A stretch of 64,000 bases of DNA, from contig JALGAS010000007.1 of NCBI GenBank assembly GCA_023078685.1, positions 744,001 to 808,000 on the forward strand, written 5' to 3'. Shown here piece after piece: positions 48,525 to 61,455 of this stretch. The stretch is from Neopestalotiopsis rosae (lineage: Eukaryota > Ascomycota > Sordariomycetes > Amphisphaeriales > Sporocadaceae). The number at the start of each line of letters is the position of its first letter. The stretch's first letter is position 1. Position numbers and translations under genes: made by a program. The notes beneath the pieces were generated by a model. The model saw only the letters and a program-made list of their open reading frames with translations, ran no database searches and was not told the origin of the DNA.

Positions 48525-49907
48525 ATGAGAGACCTACGCAAGAAGATCCTGCTCGAGAGCGGCAAAACCATGTCTCGCAAGGCACGTTCGCGACCCGACT
48601 CCAACTTCGGCTCGACCACACACTCTCCTACTAGCTCTCCTGCTGGCTCGCGACATGGTTCGCGCGCCCCTAGTCGTTATGCGTCGGAAGACGAGGTAAG
48701 CGACGATGATCCGAGCGACAGCTTGACCAACTCTGTCGTCGCTTCGGAAGATGGAGACGAGTCCATCAGCGATTGGACCGACAAGCTAAAAGATTGCATG
48801 AATGAGATCCTGGATCGCAAGCGTAGCAGCACTCAAGGCAGGGAGCGATATTTTGCTGCTTATACACACCTGGCGAGGCACCACTTTGCCGATACCATGA
48901 TCGAGCATCAAATGCATGAGTTGGTCCCGGCATTTTTGCGAAGCATCCGTAGTGGTGGCACGACGGAAGAAACAGTCGGCGCCCTCAAAGCGCTACAGAT
49001 GACCATAATCACCACACAGTCTGAATCGATATACGATCAAGCCTACTCTATCCTCAAGACTGCAACTGAAGGCTCAGAAGAGGAATCCGTCAAGGTTGAG
49101 GCGCTCTACACCATGGCTGTGGCTACCATTTATGGTGGAGGCGCTGAAGTTGCTGCGCAAGAGCTCATGGACTTTGCCGTGGAAATTGTCGAAAGCGATG
49201 GACTCAGCGTCGAGGCCGGAGACAACGGACCTGTAGTCACTGCGGCACTCAGTATCTGGGGTTTCCTCGCAAGTCACATTGATGAGTTGGAACAACAGTC
49301 TGAGGAGGCGCTCGAGGCTTTCACAGAGCAGCTTGACAGCAGCGACGCTGATGTACAGATCGCAGCGGGCAACAACATAGCGCTGATCTTTGAGGCTCTT
49401 CGAATATACAACGAGCAAGCCGAGGAAGATCATGACAGCAGACAAGAGCAACTTAGAACAGAGGCAAAGCAGAGAGGCGAGCGGTATGTCCCAGAGCCGT
49501 ACAATCCCTTCGATTTGCAGTACAACCAGCATCAGTTGGTTCAGAAGATGACCGAGCTCGCTGGCCAATCTTCAAAGACTATCTCCAGAAAAGACCGCCG
49601 TCAGTTGCATGCAACGTTCAACAGTATCCTGAAATCTATAGAGCTGGGTAAAGGTCCTGGCTATTCCGAAGCCGGTCGTATCGCACGAGAGTCTGATCGA
49701 GGCGGAGAACGAGTATATGCAGCCGAGAAGGTCTTTACCGAGTTCGGATATCGCAACACAGTCAAGGGTAACGATGGGCGGACCTTGACTATCGACTCAT
49801 GGTCATTGTCCATTCGCGTCGACTTCTTGAAGAGAATCCTTGGTGGTGGATTCACGACACACTGGTCTCATAACCCAGCAGTCTCAGAGACATTCGACAC
49901 TGCATAG
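48525..49907 (+). CDS. IFRD-family protein (interferon-related developmental regulator)
   Basis: Single-exon gene for 460 residues. After a Ser/Arg-rich head (about 1-75) the protein carries the IFRD N-terminal domain (about 80-350): helical, armadillo-like repeats with motifs such as SISDWTDKLKDCMNEILDRK, RERYFAAYTHLARHHF, GALKALQMTII, KVEALYTMAVATIYGGG and ALSIWGFLASHI. The C-terminal block TVKGNDGRTLTIDSWSLSIR followed by FLKRILGGGFTTHW matches the IFRD C-terminal domain, so the protein looks full length (animal members about 450 residues). Relatives IFRD1/TIS7 act as nuclear co-regulators and in ribosome recovery or stress translation; the fungal role is inferred to be similar but unproven. 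Start ATG at 48525 has context GCGTCATGA; a second in-frame ATG lies 15 codons downstream (near 48570). A long frame at 49840-50454 overlaps its 3' end and is not considered a gene. Confidence 0.92.
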   Translation: MRDLRKKILLESGKTMSRKARSRPDSNFGSTTHSPTSSPAGSRHGSRAPSRYASEDEVSDDDPSDSLTNSVVASEDGDESISDWTDKLKDCMNEILDRKRSSTQGRERYFAAYTHLARHHFADTMIEHQMHELVPAFLRSIRSGGTTEETVGALKALQMTIITTQSESIYDQAYSILKTATEGSEEESVKVEALYTMAVATIYGGGAEVAAQELMDFAVEIVESDGLSVEAGDNGPVVTAALSIWGFLASHIDELEQQSEEALEAFTEQLDSSDADVQIAAGNNIALIFEALRIYNEQAEEDHDSRQEQLRTEAKQRGERYVPEPYNPFDLQYNQHQLVQKMTELAGQSSKTISRKDRRQLHATFNSILKSIELGKGPGYSEAGRIARESDRGGERVYAAEKVFTEFGYRNTVKGNDGRTLTIDSWSLSIRVDFLKRILGGGFTTHWSHNPAVSETFDTA

Positions 49908-52900
49908 ACACATTCCCTCGCTTCAAGAGACGATCATGCACTGGATTGGGGCGTTTCTGTGCCTTTGTGGCATTCTATCGTTTCATTATACATACTCTGA
50001 GATACCCGCCCAGCGTAGAAAAAAAAGGTATGATGTTAGCAACGAATGGGCAGCAGGCTGGGCCGGGTCTGAAATATCGCATTACGCTTCCGTAGCATTA
50101 TGTTGGGTCAATAAGATCCACTTTGAATATATACTTAGTAGGAGCCACGCCACAAACATTGCTAGTCATCGATATAATCCGCAAGCAGCTGATGCCAAAA
50201 TGGAAATACAAGCCATGTCGTCGGCTTATACATTCGTCGAGTTGGCAATAATGAAGTGGGAGCGGCACCAGCAGCACAAGGCTCGAATCATGACAGACAC
50301 GGCAGCTTGCATGGACCTGATACATTCTGTTACCCTGCCACGGGCGCTGGTCTCGGCCTGGATATCGCCATTAAGCAGTGGTCAAGCTTTACTTGTCCTT
50401 ACAGTCTCCGGTGGCCAATCTGTCTCAGTGGATGTCGGCAGTTGGAGCGAGTGATGCTGGACATGATCTGCATGAGTTAATAAAAGGATATATATTGGTT
50501 GTATTCGAAGAACTCTTGGAGAGCAACAAAATATATTGTTACACAAAAGGCTCAGGTTAGTAGTCGGCAAACCAGGGACGGATGCTTTGATAAGGAATAA
50601 ATGGGTTTCACAAATTGTGAACACAATACCAACGACATTGCTATCAGAGTTTGAATTTCACTTTAGACATTCAACGTGCAGTAGACAGAAAACGTGCAGG
50701 CAAGGATAACGGAGCTGTTGTCCGGATAGTTCAAAATTCTACATGTAATCATGACGAGATTATGTATAATCTCTACCGAGGAAAGCTGAACATACATTAT
50801 CTGCATAGCTAGTTATGAATGATGTCGTAGTCGATGCAAGTAAATATGTATTAGTCGTACGAGCAGAAGTCGCGCTTGATTTGTTTTTTTTTCTCCTCCG
50901 GTTGACAGCAAGCAAGCAAGCAAAGCGTCTAAGTGTCCTTTTTGGGGGGCGCAAAGGGGGCGATCCGAGAGGGTTGCAGACTGCTTGGCCTTGGCCCCTT
51001 CTCGGTAACTTGCCGAATTGAGGCGCAAGAGGGAGAGAGACCGAGATGCCGTGCCTCATGCATAATCGTCCTCTCACCTTAAAAAGAATGTGCCTTTGAT
51101 ACATACATACATACATAAGTCTTTGACAAGGACAAGCAAAGCAACAAGTTTCCCGGGGGGGCTTTGATTACCCGGGACGACAAATGCGAGTACCCTTTTC
51201 TGTCCTTGTGTGTTTGTTGACTTGATTGTACAATCAACACCTATCAACACTGAAAAACGACCTGTCGCAGTTAGGTGTTTGAAGTCGAGATAGGGTTATT
51301 GGTTGCATCTATTGGCCGTGTCGGCGTTGATGGGCCGAGGGGGCGGTTTCGTTGGGCAGAAATGGCGAAAAAAATGTAGCTTGACAGCGGCATGTGAGAG
51401 GTCAGTCCTCTGAAGCGCCCGTCTGCCTAGTAAGTCCCAAGGACTGAAGATTGATGCATCGCATTGAAGTGTTTGCGACGGCGTCTTTAGTACATTTTAC
51501 CTTGGTCGAAATAGGATAAATGGATCTTTTGTGGTGCTGTCAAGTGTGTTCGCATTACGAAATCTGATAAACTGGCATGTTCACTGAGCCTGCCATGTTT
51601 GATATACCGCGAGGCTACCTATGCAGTAGGTATGCATAGGCTTCAGCTCACACTCCCCATTCCCAATTCACATTAGGAAAGCACCATCCTCGAAGGACTG
51701 GGAGAGGTTCCTCATTGTCGATGTGAAGAGCGGCCTCATTGAATCATATTGAATGACTGATGGCAGCGTATGGCCATGTTGGACTTTGTTTTTACAACAA
51801 GTTGCAAGAGATCCGCTATCAATACCTGTAGGGCCTGGCGAGACCGGGTTCATCCCGTCGGCAGGGCTTAGTAGTAGCGTGGAATCCAATTCTCAGGCAC
51901 TGGAAGCACACTTCTAATCCACTGCACATAAAGTACCCACGGAGGAAGCACTACCTGTAAGGCCGGCCCGCTGCGCTATCGTCAATTGCCGTGATGTGAA
52001 GAAAGTCTTGAACCATGAGATTGAAATCCAGCAAAATGCCTCAAGACCAAAACCGGCTTCAACGCGAGAGAGGTACGTAAGCAACGAGAAATAATTGACC
52101 TGGAATCGTCGATCATTCAAAGGACTATAAAAATTGGATGGGCCCAATATAAATCATCGAATTGATCGCCATGTCCCCATCGGTTACCGTGCCAGCAGAG
52201 ACGCTTGAGCCGCTGTGCGGTCACCTCTGGGATCTACGTCGCTGCCCGTCAAACGCTTGTCAACAAGAGGAAGCTTGGGCCTTCTTTCCAGAGATCGGGA
52301 ACAGCAGAGAAGAGTGGACAAGAAGTGGGATGTTCGAGATGGATATCCTGCTTGCTCTAAGAAAAAAAAAAAAAACATTGGTGCCCTGCGGGTGATACCT
52401 GCATTTGCATCCTCACACGAAAGCAAGACGGACATTGCCGGCCTTGTAGAACATGGACAAGCGTCGCACAACGCATATGAAGATTGTACGAACTGCACCA
52501 ATACGGTAGCCAACCAGGTCTTCGCTGCTTTGAACGGCAAAAAACAGAGAGAAGACCAGGTGCCCAGCCCAGCCTCCAGAATTTTTGCACATTTTGTCAG
52601 TCACCGTTCTCATCTACCCTCAGACGTCCCCATCAATGATGCGCGTTCTACCGTTCATGGCAATAGTCTACTTTGTAGTCCGGGCAGGAAAACCGCGTCG
52701 CGTCGTGACGTGACAGAGTTGTAGACATGTTTTATAAGATTAGCAAAGAATTATGACGATATATATTCAATGTTCATGGCAGAATCCAATTTAAATACGG
52801 GCGCGCTCCATGGACAGGCCCTTTTTTGCTAAAAGAGCGTTCTATGAATAAATGGGAAACGGGGCCGGGCGTTCAGGTACGGTACCCAGCCAGACGATGA

Positions 52901-54664
52901 GTGGTGACGGGGCCAAAAGCCATGAGACTCGAGTGGGGAGCAGCATCCCGCACAAGATCCCAGCTTGGCCTTGAGCCTATGGTTTTCCTGCCAGGGCCGG
53001 ATCGTCGCTCCATTGGATGTGCAACCCCAGCATAGCCAACGCATCACACTCCCAAAAATCCCAGCCGTCCAGTCTTGTTAAGTTCTGGCTGGCTCTCGCT
53101 ATCGACTTTTCGATACAGAGTACTGCCAGGTGGGGGCGGCCTCCACGAAGAGAAGGTCCGGTCTTGTTTCGTTTCTTCAATGTCCACTTGCAATGATGAC
53201 GGGAAACGTCGTCTTCGTCTACGAATGATATGGGATCGTCGCCTGCTTCGTATGTATGGAGTAGTGGTAGAAATGGTAGGCTGTGCACTTTAGCAATCTA
53301 CATGGGCAAAAGCCAAAAACATGTTGTGTGGTCCCAGGCCATCCATCTACGGGGTCTGAGAATTAGGTAGAGTAAGTCACTTTTACAGTGGCACTTAATT
53401 CTCAGTTCAGCTACATGAATTGGAAAGTCTTGACCTATCCTCCCGGAAATTGGCAAAGTGTGGCGACCTGACTGGTTGATACCGTTCCTCCATTAACCTG
53501 CATCACCCATGTCCGAGTCCCTTGTACGTATGTAGGTTCTATGTCTCGCTTGAAATTGTCGCTGCATCAGACTGCTGCTACTGCTACCTGCCTGCTGCTA
53601 CTGCTGCTTGTTGCTTGCTTTCCATCGACCAGTTGATTCATCCTCCTTCACCTCTTCTCTTCTCTACTTGTAATCCACCTATCGTGGAATTGAAAATTCA
53701 CTGTCTTTGTCACTTGCCGACCTTACGACACACATTTGCCAATAGAAGCATCTACTTCCTTTTTGGCGCTGCTGCAATAGATTCGGACCTTAGTCTCGGG
53801 CGCACATCGCACATCCCGCCACAAAGGAAGAAGGGAGCTGTGACGGGCCTTAGCACCGGGATACTGGGACTAGCCAAATAATCGGAGAGGTTGGAGAAGT
53901 TCAACCTATCACCCAGGCCAGCAACCCGGCCATCTTTCTTTGCTGTCCTCGTCGACTCCCGGAGAACTGCAAACCGGTTTTTGTTTTTTGCCCATTTTCT
54001 CTATTCAGTGCCTGTTGCACTCGTTTTGCACTTGAATTGTTTTCTGCAATTCTTCATGCCCTGATTGAGGGGACTCATTCAGTCGCATTTTTCGAATGTA
54101 GGTCTCACCTTATTTCCTGCATGTCTCGATCCACCAAGTTCAACTTCGAATCAGTCGGGTCCGTCCGTCTCTGTGTCTTTGGGGGGAGGGAGCCACTGGG
54201 GCCTTGCTTGCTTCCACTACATACCTACTACCCTAGGTACTGCACTGTAGCTGACAACAGCCCATGCAACAGCATCACAGCAACGAGGAACATCAACACC
54301 TAATCTTTCAAAACCCGGCTGCTTGTTTTCTTACCGGTACGAATTAATCCAAAAAAATCACCAAATGTCTTGACGAACGAAAAAGAAAAAAGCAGAAGGC
54401 GACGTACCTGTTTAATCGAACCACCCCATCTCCGAATTTATCGCGCAGGTCACTTCTTTTTTTGCTCTTGGTGTGTTTCGGGTCTTGCTTACACCCTCCA
54501 CTTGACTGGCGGTCTGTACCTTGTGTATTCGACCCAGTTTACGAGGGCAGTAAACAACACCCCAGCACCTACATCGCCGATAGCAGCACGCTCTGTCTTG
54601 AACCCATTTATACTGTCCACACTTCCCAGGCGCGGCCATCGTCGAGGGCTCAATCGGCTCCAGA
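49908..54664. other. large intergenic region
   Basis: 4.8 kb before the giant disordered-protein gene. It contains chance frames (49840-50454, 52215-52724), an A14 run (52362-52375), an ATAC tetranucleotide run near 51101-51117 and CTG-rich sequence near 53570-53620. The last 700 bp are probably promoter and 5' leader of the next gene; a minimal upstream frame ATG-TCT-TGA occurs at 54365-54373. No RNA gene recognised. Confidence 0.5.
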
Positions 54665-57600
54665 ATGGGGGTCGACTCGAAGAAAGCCCCTCCACTACCT
54701 GCGCCGACCGAAACTGAGTCATACCTGGGGACGCCAACGGAGCTTGCGACGGATGTTTCCAACGGCCACGAGGAGGAGAAGTCACACATCTCCATCCCAG
54801 ACGACGGAACTCCAGTCACCATTCGCACCCGCGGCCACAAGTCCAATCGCTCGCAGACATCGCTATTGATTGAGTATTTTGAAGGCGGCAAGAGCCCCGT
54901 CTCCCCCGAAGGTGAAAAATCTACCAGCCGCAAGCCTAGTGTCAGAGTGCGCTTGACGCCTTCCAAGGGTGGACGTGGGAAGAACGACCACATTCAGATC
55001 ACCGAAATGTCTAGGTCGGGTCGAAAGTCTTCAGGGTCGAAGCGGGCGCACCAAGACCCGCTCGTGCCCAGCCGCAGCGAGCTAGATATCACCGATCCTG
55101 AGGATGCAAGGAGTCTGCACTCCTATGCCTCAGCAACCGAGGAGTCCAATGTTTCGCGACACCCTATTGAGGTCGAGATTGCTCCCGGAGGCCCATATCG
55201 CAGACGTGAGCGGAAACCCGCGAGTCCTCTCATTCCAGCCGCAGACAGCAAGGGCTCTTCATATATGCCTCCAAACATGTCAGATATCTCTGCCATCCCA
55301 ACGGACAGCTTCTTGGATGGGTCGGGAGGAAACACAACATTGTCATACTCACCACATAAGCGGCGCAGCAAGAGCCCATCGGGTGCGGAGGCATTGGCCG
55401 CCGGAGCCTTGGGCGCCGTCACTGCAGCTGCCGTAGCTGACAAGGTCAACCGCAAAAGTCGCAGCAGTAGTCATGACCGCAGAATCATTGAGAAAGCCGT
55501 CGAGAAGGCAACCAGGCCGGACAAGAAGCACAAGTCCAAGAGCAGGACGAGCTCCATTAGTGAACTGGATGTTGAGGCCAAGAATTCTTCTCGACGAAGG
55601 TCATCCAAGGGCGGCCACAAGGAATCCTTGGTTTCAGGCGCAGATTCTAGCGTAATCTCGTCCGCCCTGAATCCAAGCCACAGGTCTTACGACTCAATGT
55701 CATCGTCAAAAGTCTCAATCAACAATCCCAAACTGCTCGAGACGGTTGAGGATGCCATTCGAAGACTCATTCTTCCCGAATTGGAGTCGTTGAAAAGAGA
55801 ACGGAGCCTGCGCGAGACGAGACAGCCCAAAGACAGAGAGTCTCTTTCGAGCCTCACATCTGTTTCTCGAGAAGAGCTTTCGGTCGCAGGTAAAAGAAGG
55901 TCCGGTGCTACTGATCATTCCGTCAAATCTCGAGGCCGTGAAGCTAGGAACGATCTCTCGCCTCAGAGCAGTGTTGAACATGTCTCTGTGCACGAAGACG
56001 AGGAAAACACGCCCCGCCGTACCAAGGATCATTTTGAGAATGCTGCTATACTGGGCGCAGCAACGGCAGCTGGCCTTGCGGCCACGCAACGGGACAGATC
56101 CAGGGTAGACGAGAAGCGTCAACGACGTAGACGGAGAGCAAGAACACCAGAAGCTGGTAGAGCCGCAGAGGACTACGATGACATGGAGCATGAGGTCATT
56201 CCACCTATGCCGCTATCGAGCGAGATTAATCCTTCGGAAATGACGAGAACCTCCATCCTTTCTGCCGACACTGACCGACCTCACTCTGCAACTGAGGAGT
56301 TGACACCTGTACATGAGGTGACCAGGGAAGTCGTTTCTGACGACTCTATTCACAACACACCGACGCCAACTCGATCTGAGCACCATACTTTGCAAGCAAC
56401 TCTGGGAACCCTTCATGCCAACGTCTCACACGGCGATCTTCGAGATCTTCCTCGAAAAGGCGCTGGCGAATATGGAGAGTATGAGGAAGACAGCGAACTC
56501 AGCTCTAGAGGTCCTTCTTACCGTGATGAGTACGACGACTACGAAGAAGACGGTCTCAGTGAGCCTGGTATGTATGACAACGGCTTTTATAGTCAGCAAG
56601 ATGTGCCGCCACCGTTGCGTTATGTTCCTTATCAACAGGAGCGCCGAGGTCTCAGCCCCATTCAGAGCGTTTCTGGCTATACCGAGGGAGAAAGCGACAT
56701 CTACCGCAGACGGGATTCGAGATTGACCGACAGCGAGCTTTCTTCTCCGCACAAGTCACCAAGACCTGGTTCGGTACCCAGCAACATGCGCAGCCGAGAA
56801 TTCATGGACGATGGCAGCAGCGTTCAGAGCTCTCAAAATTACAGAGATACAAGATACACCGACGACAGCGAGCTGGACCGTGTCGCCTCGGGACAAGCTG
56901 TCCAAGGCGTTGGTGCCAATCCCCGTCTTGTTCATCACAATTTCGGTGCAGAGTCCAACGTTGCATCTCTGGTGGAAAGCTCCATGGCAGATCAGTCAGT
57001 CATCAGCGCTGGCCAGGACTATCGCGATTCTCAGCTCTCATACGATTCGCGTCTTGACGAGCGGTTGTCTCGTGGAAGCAGTCCTGCAAAGAATTCTGTG
57101 AGCAGCCGAGTCGAGCAATTCGAGAAGCGCAACTCGCCGGCGCTATCAAGGCAATCACGTTCGGATATTTCCAGGGATTTCGACGAGTACGAGCTCGATC
57201 AGTACGGACGAAAGTATCCCAAGACCCGAGAACACCAGTCTCCCACGACTTCTGAGCAAGCCATCACGAATGCTGCTCTGTCTCGTGCTGCCGAGGAGGC
57301 GAGGCGAGTGGCGCAACAGGCTATGGATGACGACGATTCGCAGTGGCAAGGCGAAGGCGTCATGCGCAATAAGTCTTTCAAGGAGCGAGCCAAGGCGGAT
57401 GGCTTTAGAGCCAACGCTACCCCAGCACATAGCATGGATCGCCTGTCCGACGCCTACAGTCAACCGGAGCTGGGAGCTAGTGGTCTTCCAGACCACAAGT
57501 ATCCCATGCCAGAGATTGGGTACGGATACCAGGACGAAAGTCGCGAACACTCCATGATTGAAGGACAGCTTGGAGGACCTGGAGATGACTGGCAGGAGGG

Positions 57601-60101
57601 AGCAACCCCCACGCAAGAGAAGACTTTTGATTTCGAACGTGCTGAGACTCCAAAGGCCAGTCACAAGGATTCAAGTCATGGAATGGGTGTCGCTGAAGCT
57701 GCAGCAGCTGGTGCGCTGGCAGCCGCCGCAGGTATGGCCGCCACACATAGCAGACAGCCATCTCAAGATCAAGATGATGAGTGGTATCGTACGTCGGTTG
57801 ATCGCAAGCGCGACACACTTGTCACAAATCCCTACGAGGGCACTAGTCCAATTGCCAACCTGGCTGGCCTCGAACAACTCACGGGGGCTGGATTTAATGG
57901 TGATTTGTACCGGGGGCCTGGCTTCAATACTGGAAGCCCCGGAATGAACCATGGCGATGAGGGCTATGAGACTGCACAGCCGAACGAGGCACAGGTCAAG
58001 GGCAAGGCAGTCGAGTTCCAGAACCAACCAGGAATGGGCGGAAACACTGACGATCCATTCTACGTCGGTATGCCCAAGCACCAAAGACAGCTCAGCGGAA
58101 TGTCTCAAGGGATGACCTCGCCGCTCTACGACCCTGCCAGTGGAACAGGCATTGATAGGATCCAGTCTAAAGACATCATTGCGTTGATGGAACATGTGAG
58201 TATCCACATTTATCCCTGCTATGATTAGTAAGTATACTGACATTTTTCAAGCTCATGGTGCGTGATGCACAGCGAAGTGCTAGAGATACCGAACTGCTTG
58301 TAACTCTCGTCCGGTCTGCGGCGGAGATGCGAAGTTCCTTCAATGACATCAAGAGACTTCTTGCCGATACAGAAGATCAAATCATTGGCGAGGTGAAGGA
58401 CAACACCGAGAAGACTGTTCAACGGCATCTCGGTGGCCCAAGGCCCTTCCCTGGCAGCGCATCTCGATCACTCCAGGGTGGCTCGCAAGCTGGCACTCTT
58501 GACGAGACTGCCAAGAAGCGAAACATCTTCCGACGAGCCCTCAAGGGTCTCAGTAGTAAAGGGACTAATGATCTTGGAAGAATTGAGGACATGCTCATGC
58601 AACTATTGGGCGAGGTTGATGTCTTGAAACACCAGACTGCTGGCCAGACTCTGGTTTCCGGAATGGGTGCCAACAACCAATCATTTGAAAACCTGGCAGA
58701 GGTCCAGTACGAGCAGGACAAGGGCTACGAACCAGAAGGCAATGCTGGGACCTCGACTGCTAGCCATGCTAGCCAATCTGGACATCTGTCGATCCCGCAA
58801 GCCCGCGGGCCACCCGCCAGAATTGGCTCCGAGCGGAAATTCTCGGATCACAGAATCAGCACCGTTCCTGAGGGAGATGAGGATGAGTTTGACGTGCGAT
58901 CCCTGACGCCTGGACAGGAATATTCGGATCCCAATCTGTTCATGTCGCCAGCGATTCCTCCTGTCCGCGGTGAATCGGTGCCGCTTGCAACGCCTCCACA
59001 GGCACCTGCTCCGATCAATGCCCACTCTGCTAGTTATGAGAACACGCCTCAAACAGAAGCGGGTAAGAAACACAAGTCTAAGGGCTCTTCTGGTATCTTC
59101 CCCAGGATTTCACGTTGGTCCGAGTCGACAGCAACCAGCGTGGGCAAGGTGTTCCGCAACTCTCGCAAGCCAGAGCCGGAGGAGTTCCTTCAGCACCCAC
59201 CTTCACGTGGTGGCTCAGATTTGGCCGACGATTATATCAGCTACCACAACAACCAGTACGATGATCGTCCTGAGACTTCTTACTCTCACCAGGACTTCAG
59301 CAGTGACATTCCAGATGAGGTGATTTCACCCACGGGTTACCGCACCGAGGCGCCGCCCGCTACGTACGCGACCCCCGAGGACCCAAAATACAAGGCACAC
59401 CGTAACAGCATCAACCTCCAACACCCCCAGCCACGACCCGGGCAGACCGAGCGATTTAGAACAGCTCTCGAGACATCAGCCCAGGGCTACGGTGGTATCC
59501 AGTCTCCCATGAGCCCTCGCTCAGACAACTGGGCAAGCTCAGCCGTGAGCTTGAACCGCTTGCCAGAGCACCCGAACTCCGACCGCTACAGTGACCATAG
59601 TGCGGCTAACGAGTACGGCTGGACCTCGCCTTCCCAACAGGGACCCCCTCGGCCACCCAAGGAGCCTCTTGACGATGTCAGTGGCACTCCACCAAGGAAT
59701 GAGCGTCTCAGCAAGCTGCAAAGAAATAGCCCATTGCCCTACCACAGTGTAGACAGCGGATATGGTGGAACAGCTACTCATGCGGGTACTGTTGGTACCA
59801 ACAGCTACCACTCTGGAAGCCCAAAGCCCGAGAACCGGAATCTCAGTGGCGCGCTTGGTGTTCCTGGACGCCGACCCAGCGGTCCTCGCGCAATGACGCC
59901 TAGTCGCGGCATGAACATGTCGCGCGGGAGCGATGATGGTGAGAGCATTCGAAGTGGCTCTTACGCCAGAGATGAGCGGAGGAGAAAGAGAGGTGAGCTT
60001 GACCAAATCTAGAATTCTGAATGAATCAATACTAACGTCCTCTATTAGACACCTTCGGCTCCATGGCTAGTCCCGTTAGCCAGGACTCCGAGACGTTCTA
60101 G
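54665..60101 (+). CDS. very large disordered fungal protein, unknown function
   Basis: Three exons, 54665-58195, 58252-59992 and 60049-60101 (introns 56 nt each, GTGAGT and GTGAGC donors), give 1774 residues. Most of the chain is Ser/Arg/Asp/Glu/Pro-rich and predicted disordered. Ordered islands include a charged helix LLETVEDAIRRLILPELESL (about 357-376), and a region about 1165-1305 starting DRIQSKDIIALMEH, continuing LMVRDAQRSARDTELLVTLV and RRALKGLSSKG, to MLMQLLGEVDVLK, which looks like a conserved helical or coiled-coil core. Three Ala/Gly-rich hydrophobic segments recur at about 240-257, 459-475 and 1008-1027. Near 1460 there is PRISRWSESTATSVGKVFRN. No enzyme motif, signal peptide or classical membrane helix is evident. 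Related hypothetical proteins occur in filamentous ascomycetes; a scaffold role is only a guess. ATG at 54665 is the first in frame after the leader. Confidence 0.85.
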
Positions 60102-61455
60102 GAAAGACGACCTCGATTCCTGGATATTTGCTTACCCTCTGGAAGCCCATTTCACGTCGACTTCAAGCCATCGGGCCGTCGGTCTCGTTGATCTTCGACC
60201 TCTTCAAGTTGCATCTCGCATGGCGTATTACAGAATTCCATGACTTGTGTTGAACGGGCTCTCTAGTGTGGCGACAATCAAGATGCATCATTCATAGAGT
60301 ACATCTGCGCAAGGCTATTCATGACTCGGCGTTACTGGTTTTGGGGACTTGGTTGCTCCACAATCCTACTTGTTTCCGAGGGGCATCAAGGGATATATCA
60401 TTCAATTTTGACCGATGGCATTCCGGTCAGATCATAAAATCAAGAAAAACAGAGCGGGCGGAAGTTGACAAGCCGAGGCATGGGCGCAAGCGCCAATTGG
60501 CTCGGAGGGTGGATTTGAAGAAGAGAAAGCTTCAGTTTGGTGGTAAATTTGAGTCAGGTTAGATCGTTTTTGATCAGCGATGTGAATTTGGTTGCTTTTC
60601 ACCCTTTCTCACTCACGACGGACATGACATGCTATGATAAAGCCATGAAAAAGCCCTCGCTACATAGTCGATATTCGTAATTAGTGGTTTCAGTTCATGA
60701 AGACAGTGCAAGTTGTCTTCAGCGCTGCAGTAAAGCAATTAATCAGAAGAGCGTGACTCTTGCTTGCGAGTCGAGCCATTTCAAACCTCATTTGCTATTT
60801 GCTTCAATGTGAGAAGTGTTGATGATAGTACACGGAGTCAAGTGAATGTATGTACATATGAAGTAATCTCAGAACATCCCATAGTACAGCATGGCAGTTT
60901 ACCTAGTAATCATATACAATCATCTCGCTTGATATCATGGTGCTGCAAGTAATCTATCACAGAAACCGAGGAATTCGCAGTGCACTCCACAACTTGGTCT
61001 CTCCTACCATTATTCGCTAGAGATGCCCATCCAATATTGATACTCTGCATGCACGCAGAGAAACACTGCATAATTCAATCAGTAATGACCGGGTCCATGA
61101 TTCGACCGGGGCATCCGGGTGGTGGGTAAGAAACGGGCTCAGTGGAGAAAACGAATATGCAGCCTCTCAGTTGGTCCAAAGAGATGCCAGAAATGCGCTT
61201 CTAATTAATGTGCTTACGACTATCATGTGTTTATTTGTCCAGTCAGCAAAGTGCATAGATAAGTACGTAGAGATATCGAGGCTCCATATGAGTCAAGGTT
61301 TCCGTCTTGGGCTCCCAAGGACAATTCTGAGTTCATCTCATGATCTTCACTCCCCTAGTGGGCTCTGCTTGAAAGTCTCATTTGTCAATAGTACTGAGCT
61401 GCTTCTGGATAGTCTAAACGTCCTTTCTTGGATTTTTCTTCGTTTCATTATCATC
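60102..61455. other. intergenic region
   Basis: About 1.35 kb between two plus-strand genes. The first 400 bp are likely 3' untranslated sequence of the giant gene; the last 300 bp are the likely promoter and leader of the PhyH gene. No gene or repeat recognised. Confidence 0.5.

Noticed and set aside
49840..50454. 204-codon plus-strand frame overlapping the end of the IFRD gene
   Set aside because: The first part is a shifted reading of the IFRD 3' coding end; the rest is likely 3' untranslated sequence with no domain.
52215..52724. 169-codon plus-strand frame crossing an A14 run
   Set aside because: A frame across a homopolymer with lysine run, no domain and opposing frames on the other strand.
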